Below are positions 31,015 to 41,919 of a DNA stretch of 64,000 nucleotides, piece by piece (the first letter of the stretch is position 1; every line of letters starts with the position of its first letter). Made by a program: the position numbers and the translations under genes. The stretch lies in assembly GCA_016716745.1 (NCBI GenBank), contig JADJVD010000007.1, positions 124,001 through 188,000 of the forward strand. The letters are read 5' to 3'. A model generated the notes under the pieces. It was given only the letters and a program-made list of their open reading frames with translations. It was not told the DNA's origin and searched no databases. This DNA comes from Hyphomicrobiales bacterium (GTDB taxonomy: Bacteria > Pseudomonadota > Alphaproteobacteria > Rhizobiales > Beijerinckiaceae).

Positions 31015-31683
31015 ATGCTTGAATTCGATCAGGTCAACGTGTCGATGGCGGGCGTGCAGGTGCTGCGGCGCGTCAGCTTCCGCCTCGCGCCCGGCGCGAC
31101 CGGCGCGCTCATCGGCCATAACGGCGCCGGCAAGACGACCACGGTGCGCACCATCATGGGCTTCACCGAGGCGACGGGCGACGTGCGCCTCGCAGGCGAG
31201 AGCATCGCGAAAACACCCGCGCATCTGCGCCCCGGCCTCGGCGTCGGCTACGCGCCGGAGGATCGGCGCCTGTTCTCCGCCTTCACGGTGGAGGAGAACG
31301 TGCTGCTGCCCGCGCGCGTCGGCAGGCTCTCGGCGGCCGAGACGAAGCGCCGGCTCGACCGCGCCTACGACGTCATGCCCGAATTGAAGGAGCTCGCCGC
31401 CCGCCCCGCCGGCTCGGTCTCGGGCGGGCAGGGCAAGATGGTGGCGCTCGGCCGCGCGCTGATGCTTGGCACCAAGCTCGTCATTCTCGACGAGCCGTTC
31501 CAGGGGCTCGCGCCGGTGCTGGCGCAACGCTACGCCGACGCGCTGAAGCGATTGCGCGCGCACGATCCCGACATCACGTTGCTGATCACCGAATCCAACC
31601 CCAAGCTGCTCGCCGCCTTCGCCGACACGACGCTCACGATCGAGCGCGGCGAGATCGAGCAGCACGCCGCCGCAGCGGCCTGA
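31015..31683 (+). CDS. livF: LivF-type ABC transporter ATP-binding protein
   Basis: 222 residues. Walker A GHNGAGKTT, signature VSGGQGKMVALGRAL, Walker B LVILDEPFQGLAP. The short length and GVGYAPEDRRLFSAFTVEENV are typical of LivF. Partner ATPase of LivG, completing the importer. Confidence 0.94.
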   Translation: MLEFDQVNVSMAGVQVLRRVSFRLAPGATGALIGHNGAGKTTTVRTIMGFTEATGDVRLAGESIAKTPAHLRPGLGVGYAPEDRRLFSAFTVEENVLLPARVGRLSAAETKRRLDRAYDVMPELKELAARPAGSVSGGQGKMVALGRALMLGTKLVILDEPFQGLAPVLAQRYADALKRLRAHDPDITLLITESNPKLLAAFADTTLTIERGEIEQHAAAAA

Positions 31684-31703
31684 CCGACGAGAGGACGAAC
31701 ATC

Positions 31704-32828
31704 ATGCGCGTGCGCTCCGCCATCCTGCGCCAGATGGGCCTGCCGAAGCCCTATGCGAAGTCTCGGCCCCTCACCATCGAGACGATCGACCTCGCCGAGC
31801 CGGGGCAGGACGAGGTGCTGGTCAAGATCGCCGCCGCCGGCGTCTGCCATTCCGACCTGTCCAGCATCAATGGCGACCGGCCGCGCATCCTGCCTTGCGC
31901 GCTCGGGCACGAGGCGTCGGGCTCCATCGCGGCGCTCGGGCCGGGCGTGACCGATCTGGAGGTCGGCGATCACGTCGTCATGTCCTTCCTGCCGACCTGC
32001 GGCGCCTGCCCGAGTTGCGCGGAGGGCCGCGCCTCGCTGTGCGAGCCGGGCCACAAGGCGAACGCCGCCGGCACGCTGCGCGGCGGGGGGCGGCGCATCA
32101 CCTGCGAGGGCGTCTCCGTCAGCCATCATTGCGGCGTCTGCGCCTTCTCCGAATACGCCGTCATCTCGCGCCGATCGGTGGTGAAGATCACTAAGGCGAT
32201 CTCGCTTGCCGACGCCGCGCTGTTCGGCTGCGCGGTGATGACCGGCGTCGGCGCGGTGATGAACACCTGCCAGGTGCGGCCCGGGCAGTCGGTGGCGGTC
32301 GTCGGCCTCGGCGGCGTCGGCCTGTCGGCCGTGCTCGGCGCCATCGCCAGCGGCGCCTCGCGCGTCGTCGCCATCGACCTGATGCCGTGGAAGCTCGATT
32401 TCGCCCGCCAGATCGGCGCGACGGACGCCTTCAACGCCGGCGACGCCGATGTGGTGCAGAAAGTCCGCGAGGCGACGGGCGGCGGCGTCGACCACGCCAT
32501 CGAGATGGCGGGCGTCGCCAAGGCCTTCGAGTTGGCCTTCGCCATCACCCGCCGCGGCGGGACGACGGCGACCGCCGGCCTTGCGCATCCGGATTCGCGC
32601 TTCGCCGTGCCGCCCGTGCCGCTGGTTGGCGAGGAGCGCGTCATCAAGGGCTCCTACATGGGCTCCTGCGTGCCCTCGCGCGACATCCCGCGCTACATCG
32701 AGCTTTACCGCGCCGGACGCCTGCCTGTGGATCGGCTCACCTCGAGCACCGGCCCGCTCGACGAGATCAACGAGGCGTTCGACAGGCTGGATCGCGGCGA
32801 GGTGATCCGCCAGCTCGTCGTGATGTGA
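31704..32828 (+). CDS. Zinc-dependent alcohol dehydrogenase (medium-chain family)
   Basis: 374 residues. Catalytic zinc ligands Cys48 (GVCHSD) and His69-Glu70 (GHEASG); structural zinc cysteines in CGACPSCAEGRASLC; Rossmann loop VVGLGGVGLSAV. Oxidises an alcohol or hydroxy compound with NAD(P), or acts as a formaldehyde/aldehyde-type dehydrogenase; the substrate is not evident. An insertion with GGGRRITCEGVSVSHHCGVCAF resembles class III-like relatives. It follows livF by 20 bases, so it is likely co-transcribed with the importer. Confidence 0.9.
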   Translation: MRVRSAILRQMGLPKPYAKSRPLTIETIDLAEPGQDEVLVKIAAAGVCHSDLSSINGDRPRILPCALGHEASGSIAALGPGVTDLEVGDHVVMSFLPTCGACPSCAEGRASLCEPGHKANAAGTLRGGGRRITCEGVSVSHHCGVCAFSEYAVISRRSVVKITKAISLADAALFGCAVMTGVGAVMNTCQVRPGQSVAVVGLGGVGLSAVLGAIASGASRVVAIDLMPWKLDFARQIGATDAFNAGDADVVQKVREATGGGVDHAIEMAGVAKAFELAFAITRRGGTTATAGLAHPDSRFAVPPVPLVGEERVIKGSYMGSCVPSRDIPRYIELYRAGRLPVDRLTSSTGPLDEINEAFDRLDRGEVIRQLVVM

Positions 32829-32917
32829 TCGCGGCGCGCGATAGCGCCTATCGCGCGAGAGTATTGGCGGCCGCGGCGCGGGCGTGAGAGAAGGCGCGCG
32901 CCATCCGGACAGGACCC

Positions 32918-34079
32918 ATGAAACACGAAGCCGACCCGCATCAGGACATTCGCGACGCCGTTCGCGCGCTCTGCGCCGAGTTCCCGGCCGAATATCATCG
33001 CAAGGTGGACGAGGCGCGCGGCTATCCGGAAGCCTTCGTCGACGCGCTGACCAAGGCCGGCTGGATGGCGGCGCTGATCCCGGAGGAATATGGCGGCTCC
33101 GGCCTCGGGCTCACCGAGGCCACCATCATCATGGAGGAGATCAATCGCTCCGGCGGCAATGCCGGCGCCTGCCACGGCCAGATGTACAATATGGGCACGC
33201 TGCTGCGGCACGGCTCGCAGGCGCAGAAGCGCGACTACCTGCCGAAGATCGCCAGCGGCGAACTGCGCCTGCAGTCGATGGGCGTCACCGAGCCGAGCAC
33301 CGGCACCGACACCACGAAGATCAAGACCACCGCCGTGCGCAAGGGCGACCGCTACGTCGTCAACGGCCAGAAGGTGTGGATCAGCCGCATCCAGCATTCC
33401 GACCTGATGATCCTGCTGGCGCGCACCACGCCGCTCGATCAGGTGAAGAAGAAGTCGGAGGGCATGTCGATCTTCCTCGTCGATCTCAGGCAGGCGATCG
33501 GCAAGGGGATGGAGGTGCGACCCATCCTCAACATGGTCAACCACGAGACCAACGAGCTGTTTTTCGAGAATCTGGAAATCCCCGCCGAGAACCTGATTGG
33601 CCAGGAAGGCCAGGGGCTTCAAATACATTCTCGACGGGCTGAACGCCGAGCGCACGCTGATCGCGGCCGAGTGCATCGGCGACGGCTACTGGTTCATCGA
33701 CAAGGTGACCGCCTACGCGAAGGAGCGCGTCGTCTTCGGCCGCCCCATCGGCCAGAACCAGGGCGTGCAGTTCCCCATCGCCGAAAGCTACATCGAGATC
33801 GAGGCGGCCAATCTGATGCGCTTCGAGGCGTGCCGGCTGTTCGACGCGCACAAGCCCTGCGGGGCGCAGGCCAACATGGCCAAATATCTCGCCGCCAAGG
33901 CGAGCTGGGAAGCGGCCAACGCCTGCATCCAGTTCCACGGCGGCTTCGGTTTTGCCAACGAATACGACGTCGAACGCAAGTTCCGGGAAACGCGACTGTA
34001 CCAGGTGGCCCCGATCTCGACGAACCTGATCCTGTCCTACGTCGCCGAGCACGTCCTCGGCCTGCCGCGCTCGTTCTGA
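32918..34079 (+). pseudogene. Acyl-CoA dehydrogenase, one apparent frameshift
   Basis: FAD-dependent alpha,beta-dehydrogenation of an acyl-CoA. The first frame (from 32918) has the N-terminal helical domain and SMGVTEPSTGTDTTKIKT plus VNGQKVWISRIQHSD, the FAD-binding middle domain. At the GGGG run 33613-33616 one extra G breaks the frame; deleting it restores QEGQGFKYILDGLNAERTLIAAE and continues to the stop at 34079 with ERVVFGRPIGQNQGVQFPIAE and FHGGFGFANEYDVERKFRETR. The restored length is 386 residues, normal for the family. Follows the alcohol dehydrogenase by 90 bases. Confidence 0.88.
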
Positions 34080-34167
34080 CGGGGCGGCGAGAGGGGGCGT
34101 GACGACGGCGCGCCGGCGCAATAGTCTCTGCCCGCCGGCGCCCCGCGCCGGCGCTGTGGAGGATCGA

Positions 34168-35664
34168 ATGACCCGCCGTTCTTTCGCTTTGCCCGTGGGC
34201 TTTGCGGCCGCCGCCCTGTCCGCCCTTCTCGCCGCCGCGCCGGCGCTGGCGGCCAAGGATACGTTGACGCTCGGCATGGTGCTGGAGCCGCCCTCGCTCG
34301 ACCCGACGGCGGGCGCCGCCTCCGCGATCCGCGAGGTGACTTACGCCAACATCTATGAAGGGCTCGTGCGCATCGACGCCAAGGGCGACGTCAAGCCCGC
34401 GCTGGCGCAGAGCTGGACCGTCTCGCCCGACGGCAAGGTCTACACCTTCAAGCTGACCGACAAGGCGAAGTTCCACGACGGCGCGCCGTTCGACTGCTCT
34501 GTCGTGAAGTTCTCCTACGAGCGCGCGGTCGCGCCCGACTCGACCAATGCGCAGAAGGCGCTGTTCGCGCCGATCGAGAAGACGGAGTGCCCCGACCCGG
34601 CGACGGCGGTGGTGACGCTGAAATATCCGGCCGCCAACTTCCTGTTCAACATGGGGTGGGGCGACGCGGTGATGATCTCGCCGGCGACCGCCGCCGGGAA
34701 CAAGACGAACCCCGTCGGCACCGGCCCGTTCAAGTTCAAGACCTGGGCGAAGGGCGACCGCGTCGAGCTCGCCCGCAATCCGGACTACTGGGGAACGCCG
34801 GCCAAGCTCTCGGCGGTGACCTTCCGCTTCATGTCGGACCCGTCCGCCGCCACGGCGGCGATGCTGGCCGGCGACATCGACGCCTTTCCGCTCTTCCCGG
34901 CGGCCGAGGCGGTCGCTCAGTTGAAGGCGAACCCGAAGCTGACCGTGAAGATCGGCGTCACGCAGGGCAAGACGGTGATGTCCCTGAACAACGCCAGGAA
35001 GCCGTTCGACGACGTGCGCGTGCGCCGCGCGCTCGCCCACGCCATCGACCGCAAGCAGCTTCTCGACGCCATCTATTCGGGCTACGGGCAGGTGATCGGC
35101 TCGCACTATTCGCCGAACGATCCCGGCTTCGTCGATCTGTCCAACACCTACCCCTACGATCCGGAGAAGGCGAAGGCCCTGCTGAAGGAGGCGGGGATCG
35201 CGCCGGGAACGGAGATCACCATCACGCTGCCGCCGCCCGCCTATGCGCGCCGCGGCGGCGAGGTGATCGCCGCCTTCCTCCAGCAGGTCGGAATCAACGC
35301 CAAGCTCGTGCCTGTCGAGTTCGCGCAGTGGCTCGATCAGGTGTTCAAGCGCTCGGAGTTCGACGCGACGATCATCTCGCACACCGAGGCGCGCGACATC
35401 GAGATCTATGCGCGCGACAAGTACTACTTCAACTACGCTAATGCGGACTTCAAGCTGCTCTACAAGGCGTATACGGAAGCGACGGACCACGAGAAGCGCA
35501 TCGAGCTGGCGCAGAAGATGCAGCGCAAGCTCGCCGAGGACGAGCCGAACGTGTTCCTCTTCCTGTTGCCGAAGATCGGCGTGTGGAACGCCAAGGTGCA
35601 GGGCCTGTGGGACAACGTTCCGATTCCGGCCAACGACCTCACCGCTGTGTCGTGGGCGGATTGA
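34168..35664 (+). CDS. Oligopeptide/dipeptide-type ABC transporter substrate-binding protein
   Basis: 498 residues: signal peptide (MTRRSFALPVGFAAAALSAL ... ALAA), then an SBP family 5 fold with DTLTLGMVLEPPSLDPTAGAA, YANIYEGLVRID and GTGPFKFKTWAKGDRVELARNPDYWG. GGAGG lies 6 bases before the ATG at 34168. Family 5 proteins bind peptides, nickel chelates, glycosides or opines; specificity is not clear. First gene of an Opp/Dpp-type importer. Confidence 0.94.
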   Translation: MTRRSFALPVGFAAAALSALLAAAPALAAKDTLTLGMVLEPPSLDPTAGAASAIREVTYANIYEGLVRIDAKGDVKPALAQSWTVSPDGKVYTFKLTDKAKFHDGAPFDCSVVKFSYERAVAPDSTNAQKALFAPIEKTECPDPATAVVTLKYPAANFLFNMGWGDAVMISPATAAGNKTNPVGTGPFKFKTWAKGDRVELARNPDYWGTPAKLSAVTFRFMSDPSAATAAMLAGDIDAFPLFPAAEAVAQLKANPKLTVKIGVTQGKTVMSLNNARKPFDDVRVRRALAHAIDRKQLLDAIYSGYGQVIGSHYSPNDPGFVDLSNTYPYDPEKAKALLKEAGIAPGTEITITLPPPAYARRGGEVIAAFLQQVGINAKLVPVEFAQWLDQVFKRSEFDATIISHTEARDIEIYARDKYYFNYANADFKLLYKAYTEATDHEKRIELAQKMQRKLAEDEPNVFLFLLPKIGVWNAKVQGLWDNVPIPANDLTAVSWAD

Positions 35665-35775
35665 TCCGACGCGGGATGCGGGGGCGCCGCGGCGCCCTCG
35701 CGCGCCGAAGGGGCTCGACGTGACGCGATGCGACGTGGCGGGGCGCGGCCCCGCCGCCGCCTGTGAGGGGCGCAG

Positions 35776-36723
35776 ATGATCGCCTGGCTCGGCGGGCGCC
35801 TCGTGACGCTGATCGTCACCACGCTGGCGGCGTCCGTTCTCGTCTTCTTCGTGCTCGAGATTCTGCCTGGCGATCCGGCGCAGCTCATCCTCGGCGTCAA
35901 TGCGCGCGAGGACACGCTGGCGGCGCTGCGCGCCCAACTCGGCCTCGACCAGCCGATCCTGTGGCGCTACGTGTCGTGGATCGGCCGTTTCTTCACCGGC
36001 GATTTCGGGATCAGCTACACCTATTCCGTGCCGGTGCGCGAGCTGATCGCCGAGCGTCTGACGGTCAGCCTGCCGCTCGCGCTGATGGCGATCGGCCTGT
36101 CCACCGCCATCGCCATTCCGGTCGGCGTCTATTCCGCGTATCGGCGCGGGCGCTTCGCGGACGTGGCGACGATGGGCGTCGCGCAGGTCGGCGTGTCGAT
36201 CCCGAATTTCTGGCTCGGCCTGTTGTTCATTCTCGTCTTCGCCGTCGGCCTCGGCTGGTTTCCGGCCTCGGGCTTCGCCGGCTGGGGCGGAGGGCTCTGG
36301 CCCGGCCTGCGCTCGCTGATCCTGCCGGCCCTCGCGCTGGCGCTGCCGCAGGCGGCGATCCTGGCGCGCGTCACCCGATCCTCCGTTCTCGAGACGCTCG
36401 GCGAGGATTACGTTCGCACCGCGCGCGCGAAAGGCCTGACCCAGCGCGCCGCGCTGTGGCGGCACGCCGTGCCGAACGCGCTCATTCCCGTCGTCACCAT
36501 CATCGGCCTGCAATTCTCGTTTCTGCTCGCCGGCACGATCATCATCGAGAACGTGTTCACGCTGCCCGGTCTCGGCCGGCTGATCTTTCAGGCGATCGCG
36601 CAGCGCGATCTGATCGTCGTCGAGAGCCTCGTCACGCTGCTCGCCTTCGCGGTCATTCTCGTCAACTTCCTCGTCGACCTCGTCTACGCCGCCATCGACC
36701 CGCGACTGAGGATCGCGACATGA
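35776..36723 (+). CDS. dppB: DppB-type ABC transporter permease
   Basis: 315 residues, six membrane helices. LEILPGDPAQLILG near the N-terminus and the EAA loop EDYVRTARAKGLTQRAALWRHAVPNALIPV are typical of DppB. Overlaps the next permease gene by 4 bases. Channel half with DppC. Confidence 0.94.
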   Translation: MIAWLGGRLVTLIVTTLAASVLVFFVLEILPGDPAQLILGVNAREDTLAALRAQLGLDQPILWRYVSWIGRFFTGDFGISYTYSVPVRELIAERLTVSLPLALMAIGLSTAIAIPVGVYSAYRRGRFADVATMGVAQVGVSIPNFWLGLLFILVFAVGLGWFPASGFAGWGGGLWPGLRSLILPALALALPQAAILARVTRSSVLETLGEDYVRTARAKGLTQRAALWRHAVPNALIPVVTIIGLQFSFLLAGTIIIENVFTLPGLGRLIFQAIAQRDLIVVESLVTLLAFAVILVNFLVDLVYAAIDPRLRIAT

Positions 36724-37589
36724 GCGCGACCGACGCGCCGAAGCCGGCGCGCCCGCGCTGGACTCGCAAATGGACCGGCATGAGCGCGAGCTTCGCCGTC
36801 GGCCTTGCGCTGACGCTGTTCTTCGCGGGCATGGCGGCGCTCTCGCTCGTGTGGACGCCCTACAATCCGATCGGCCTCGACATCCTCAACAAGCTGAAGG
36901 GGCCGACGCTCGCCCATCCCCTGGGGACGGACGCCTTCGGCCGCGACGTGCTGTCGATGATCATGACGGGGGCGCGGAACTCCATCCTCGTCGCGCTCGT
37001 CGCCGTCGTCGTCGGCGCCGGCGGAGGCGTGCCGCTTGGCGCGCTGGCGGCCGCGCGCGGGGGCTGGATCGACAATCTGGTGATGCGGTCCACCGATCTG
37101 GCCTTCGCCTTTCCGGCGCTGCTGACCGCCGTCATCATCACCGCCATCGCCGGGCCGGGCGCCGTCAACGCGATGATCGCCATCGGCATCTTCAACATCC
37201 CCGTCTTCGCGCGGCTGACGCGCGGCTCGGCGATGAGCCTGTGGAAGCGCGAATACGTCATGGCCGCCCGCTGCGCCGGGCGCGGCGACGTCGCCATCAC
37301 GCTCGATCACATCCTGCCCAACCTCATGGCCGTGCTGATCGTGCAGGCGACGATCCAGTTCGCGCTCGCCATCGTGGCGGAGGCTGGCCTGTCCTATGTC
37401 GGACTCGGCACGCAGCCGCCGATGCCGAGCTGGGGCAAGATGCTGAACGACGCGCAGACCTACATCTTCCAGGCGCCGTATCTGGCCATCTTCCCCGGCC
37501 TTGCGATCACGCTGTCGGTGCTCGGCCTTAACCTGCTCGGCGACGGCCTGCGCGATCTGCTCGATCCGCGCATCCGGCGGGAGCGTTGA
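36720..37589 (+). CDS. dppC: DppC-type ABC transporter permease
   Basis: 289 residues with an N-terminal cytoplasmic tail, then six helices. LAHPLGTDAFGRDVLSMIMTGAR and the EAA loop KREYVMAARCAGRGDVAITLDHILPN mark DppC. The ATG at 36720 overlaps the dppB stop. Confidence 0.94.
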   Translation: MSATDAPKPARPRWTRKWTGMSASFAVGLALTLFFAGMAALSLVWTPYNPIGLDILNKLKGPTLAHPLGTDAFGRDVLSMIMTGARNSILVALVAVVVGAGGGVPLGALAAARGGWIDNLVMRSTDLAFAFPALLTAVIITAIAGPGAVNAMIAIGIFNIPVFARLTRGSAMSLWKREYVMAARCAGRGDVAITLDHILPNLMAVLIVQATIQFALAIVAEAGLSYVGLGTQPPMPSWGKMLNDAQTYIFQAPYLAIFPGLAITLSVLGLNLLGDGLRDLLDPRIRRER

Positions 37590-37591
37590 CG

Positions 37592-38583
37592 ATGGCGCTG
37601 CTGGAAATCGACCGCCTGCGCGTCGCGCTGCCCGCCGCGGGCGGCGAGATCCCCCTCATCGAGGAGGCGAGCTTTTCCATCGACCGGGGCGAGACCTTCG
37701 CGCTCGTCGGCGAATCCGGCTCCGGCAAGTCGCTCACCGCGCTCGCGGTGATGGGCCTGCTCTCGGGGCGAATGCGCGCCGGCGGGCGCGTGACGTTCGA
37801 CGGGCGGGATGTGCTCGGCCTGCCCGAGGACGCGTTGTGCGAGTTGCGCGGCAAGCGCATCGGCATGGTCTTTCAGGAGCCGATGACGGCGCTGAACCCC
37901 GTCCGCAGCATCGGCGCGCAGATCGGCGAGACGCTCGATCTGCATCTCGATCTGTCCGCCGGCGAGCGCGCCGCGCGCATCGCCCATCTGCTCGAGCGCG
38001 TCGGCCTGCCGCAACCGCGCTTCTCGCCGGCGCTCTACCCGCATCAATTGTCGGGCGGCCAGCGCCAGCGCGTGATGATCGCCATGGCGCTCGCGTGCGA
38101 GCCCGAGCTGCTCATCGCCGACGAGCCGACGACGGCGCTCGACGTCACCATTCAGGCGCAGATCCTCGACCTCCTCGCCGGTCTCGTCGCCGAGATGAAC
38201 ATGGCGCTGCTCATCATCACGCACGATCTCGGCGTCGTGTCGGAGATGGCCGAGCGCGCCGCCGTCATGTACGCCGGCCGCATCGTCGAGACCGGCCGCA
38301 CGCAGGACGTGTTCCACGCGATCCGCCATCCCTACACGGCGGGCCTGTTCGCCGCCTCGCCGCACGCCGAGGCGCGGCCCGAGCTGAAGCCCGGCCAGAA
38401 GCGCGCGCGGCTCGCCTCCATTCGCGGCGTCGTGCCCGATCCGCTGCATCGCCCGCAGGGCTGCGCCTTCGCGCCGCGCTGCCCGCGCGCGCAGGAGGAT
38501 TGCCGCATCGCCCGGCCGCCGCTCGTGGCGATGGAGCGCGCCGACCACCTCGCCGCCTGTCTGCATCCGCTGGGGCAGGGAGC

Positions 38584-38587
<4 letters not shown>
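37592..38587 (+). CDS. dppD: DppD-type ABC transporter ATP-binding protein
   Basis: 331 residues. Walker A GESGSGKS, signature [15 protein letters not shown], Walker [14 protein letters not shown], and the C-terminal oligopeptide/dipeptide extension with cysteines ([15 protein letters not shown]) that in this family can hold an iron-sulfur site. The ATG at 37592 follows GGGAG; a TTG at 37586 is less likely. Overlaps dppF by 4 bases. Confidence 0.93.
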
Positions 38588-39549
<962 letters not shown>

Positions 39550-39559
39550 AGGACAAGAG

Positions 39560-40945
39560 ATGACCGACCTCGCCGATTTCACCGCCGCCGACCTCGCCGC
39601 CGCCTACGGGGCTGGCCGCGCCTCGCCGGTCGAGGCGACGGAGGCGGCGCTGGCGCGGATCGAGCGGCTGGAGCCGAAACTCTGCGCGACCTGGGCGCTC
39701 GACGCCGAGGCCGCGCGCGCCGCCGCGAAAGCCAGCGAGGGACGCTGGCGCGCTGGCGCGCCGCTGAGCCGGCTCGACGGCGTTCCCGGCACGATCAAGG
39801 AGAACATCGCGACCAGGGGATGCGCCGTTCCGCTCGGCACGGCCGCCTCGGAGCTGACGCCGGCCGCCGCCGACGCGCCGCCCGCCGCGCGGCTGCGCGA
39901 GGCCGGCGTCGTCATCTTGTCGAAGACGACGATGCCCGATTACGGGATGCTGTCGTCGGGCCTGTCGAGCTTCCACAAGCTGGCGCGCAATCCGTGGGAC
40001 GTGACGAAGAACCCCGGCGGCTCGAGTTCGGGCGCCGGCGCCGCGGCTGCCGCCGGCTACGGGCCCCTGCATGTCGGCAGCGACATCGGCGGCTCGATCC
40101 GCCTGCCGGCGGGCTGGTGCGGAATCGTCGGCCTGAAGCCCTCCTTCGGCCGCGTGCCGATCGACCCGCCCTTCATCGGCCGCGTCGCCGGCCCGATGAC
40201 GCGCACGGTCGACGACGCGGCGGCGATGATGGCCGTCCTGTCGCGGCCGGACGCGCGCGACGCCATGAGCCTGCCGCCGGCCGCGCTCGCCTGGACGTTG
40301 CGCCCCGCCGCGGCGAAGGACCTGCGCATCGGGCTCTGGCTCGATCCTGGCTACGGGCTGCCGCTCGACCCCGAGGTGCGCGCGACGGTGGAGCGCGCGG
40401 CGGCGGCGTTCGAGCAGGCGGGCGCCGTCGTCGCGCCGCTCGGGCCGTTCCTGACGCGCGAAATGATCGACGGGCTCGACCGCTTCTGGCGCTGCCGCGC
40501 CTGGGCCGACATGGCCAAGCTCGACCCTGCGCGCCGCGCGAAAATCCTGCCCTACATCCTGCAATGGGCTGAGCCCGGACAGGATTACGACGGCATGACC
40601 GTCTATCGCGGCTTCGCCCAGATCGGCGCGATGCGCGATGCGGCTCTGCGTGCGACGGCGCCGTTCGATTTCGTGATCTCGCCGGTCGCGCCCGTTCCGG
40701 CCTTTCCGGCGGAGCTCGCCTCGCCGAACCACGATCCCGCCGCGCCGTTCGAGCACATCGCCTACACGGTCGCCTTCAACATGTCGGAGCAGCCGTCCGT
40801 CTCGGTCAACGCCGGCTACACGGCGGGGGGACTGCCCATCGGCTTGCAGATCACGGGGCGTCGCTTCGACGATGTCGGCGTGCTGAGCCTCGCCAAGCTC
40901 TGGGAAGGGCTGCGCCCCGCCCAGCGCCCCTGGCCGACAGCGTGA
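39560..40945 (+). CDS. Amidase signature family hydrolase
   Basis: 461 residues. The Ser-cisSer-Lys triad is complete: Lys80 (GTIKEN), Ser155 (PGGSSSGAG) and nucleophile Ser179 (GSDIGGSIRLPAG); the spacings 75 and 24 residues equal those of known amidase-signature enzymes. It hydrolyses an amide to acid and ammonia; substrates in this family range from simple amides to aryl and peptide amides, and related proteins include GatA, which this is not (no gatB/gatC context). It directly follows the peptide-type importer, suggesting that the imported compound is an amide. Confidence 0.92.
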   Translation: MTDLADFTAADLAAAYGAGRASPVEATEAALARIERLEPKLCATWALDAEAARAAAKASEGRWRAGAPLSRLDGVPGTIKENIATRGCAVPLGTAASELTPAAADAPPAARLREAGVVILSKTTMPDYGMLSSGLSSFHKLARNPWDVTKNPGGSSSGAGAAAAAGYGPLHVGSDIGGSIRLPAGWCGIVGLKPSFGRVPIDPPFIGRVAGPMTRTVDDAAAMMAVLSRPDARDAMSLPPAALAWTLRPAAAKDLRIGLWLDPGYGLPLDPEVRATVERAAAAFEQAGAVVAPLGPFLTREMIDGLDRFWRCRAWADMAKLDPARRAKILPYILQWAEPGQDYDGMTVYRGFAQIGAMRDAALRATAPFDFVISPVAPVPAFPAELASPNHDPAAPFEHIAYTVAFNMSEQPSVSVNAGYTAGGLPIGLQITGRRFDDVGVLSLAKLWEGLRPAQRPWPTA

Positions 40946-40969
40946 GGCGCGACCCGCAAGGGGACAAGC

Positions 40970-41070
40970 GGACCGCGAGCCTCCGGCTTGCAGTGTCGGA
41001 CCGCTGAAGAGGTGGAAGAGTGCGAGCCGGAGGCTCGCGGTCCGGGAAGCGAGCCGGGGGCTCGCGGTCC
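40970..41070. repeat. REP-like cluster of three 19-bp palindromic units
   Basis: Unit at 40970-40988 (GGACCGCGAGCCTCCGGCT), its exact reverse complement at 41025-41043, and a one-mismatch copy of the latter at 41052-41070. The first two can form a 19-bp stem with a 36-base loop. The cluster fills the gap between the amidase and creatininase genes. Confidence 0.85.
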
Positions 41071-41086
41071 AACAGGGAGAGAGTTG

Positions 41087-41908
41087 ATGCGCGACGTCGA
41101 ATGGGCCCGGCTGACCGCGCCCGAACTCCGTGAGCTCGCCGCCGACGCCCGAGCCGTCGTGCTGCTGCCGGTCGGTTCGCTCGAGCAGCACGGGCCGCAT
41201 CTGCCGACCATCACCGACACGGCCAGCGCGCACGCCGCCTGCGTGGCGACCGCGCGGCTGCTCGACGGCGATCCGCCGGCCATCGTGCTGCCCGGCATGT
41301 GGCAGGGCATGAGCGAGCATCATCTGCCCTTCGGCGGCACGATCAGCCTCAACTACGCCGAGTTCTCGGGCGTGCTGCGCGGCGTCGCGCGCTCGCTGCG
41401 GGCGCTCGGCTTCGGCCGGCTGCTGATCGTCAACGGCCATGGCGGCAATGTCGACGCGCTCAACGTCGCCGCGCGCGAGCTGGCGCATGAATTCGGCTTT
41501 CCCATCGCCGCCGTGACGCCGTGGTTCCTCGCGCCCGACAAGATCGCCGCGACGATGGTCAGCGACACTGGGCCGAAGCACGCCTGCGAGGGCGAGACGT
41601 CGCTGATGATGGCGATCGCCGACGACATCGTGCGCGCCGACCATCTCGACGAGGCAATGCGGCAGGCGCCGCCGCCGGCGATCCTGCCGAAGGGGTTTTC
41701 GCGCTTCCAGTCCTTCTCGGAGCGCGCTCCGGTGACGGGCACATGGGGCGACCCGCGCACGGCGACGGCCGAGAAGGGCCGGCGCTTCCTCCAGATTCAC
41801 GCCGAGGCGCTCGCCGCCGCGATCCGCGATCCGGCGTTGTGGACGAGGCCGGACGACGTCTGGGCGCCGGGGCGCGGGCAGGGGACGACGGCCGGCTCGG
41901 CGACATGA
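41087..41908 (+). CDS. Creatininase-family metallohydrolase
   Basis: 273 residues. The binuclear-metal motifs are present: Glu and His in VGSLEQHGPHLP, Asp in TDTASAHA, NGHGGN, and HACEGETS near residue 165. The family includes creatinine amidohydrolase, MftE peptidase and FAPy/formamide-type hydrolases; there is no mycofactocin gene nearby. The chosen ATG (41087) follows GGGAGAG; the upstream frame crosses the palindromic repeat and is unlikely to be coding. Probably acts on a cyclic or formyl amide in the same pathway as the amidase. Confidence 0.9.
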   Translation: MRDVEWARLTAPELRELAADARAVVLLPVGSLEQHGPHLPTITDTASAHAACVATARLLDGDPPAIVLPGMWQGMSEHHLPFGGTISLNYAEFSGVLRGVARSLRALGFGRLLIVNGHGGNVDALNVAARELAHEFGFPIAAVTPWFLAPDKIAATMVSDTGPKHACEGETSLMMAIADDIVRADHLDEAMRQAPPPAILPKGFSRFQSFSERAPVTGTWGDPRTATAEKGRRFLQIHAEALAAAIRDPALWTRPDDVWAPGRGQGTTAGSAT

Positions 41909-41919
41909 GGGAGGCGGGC

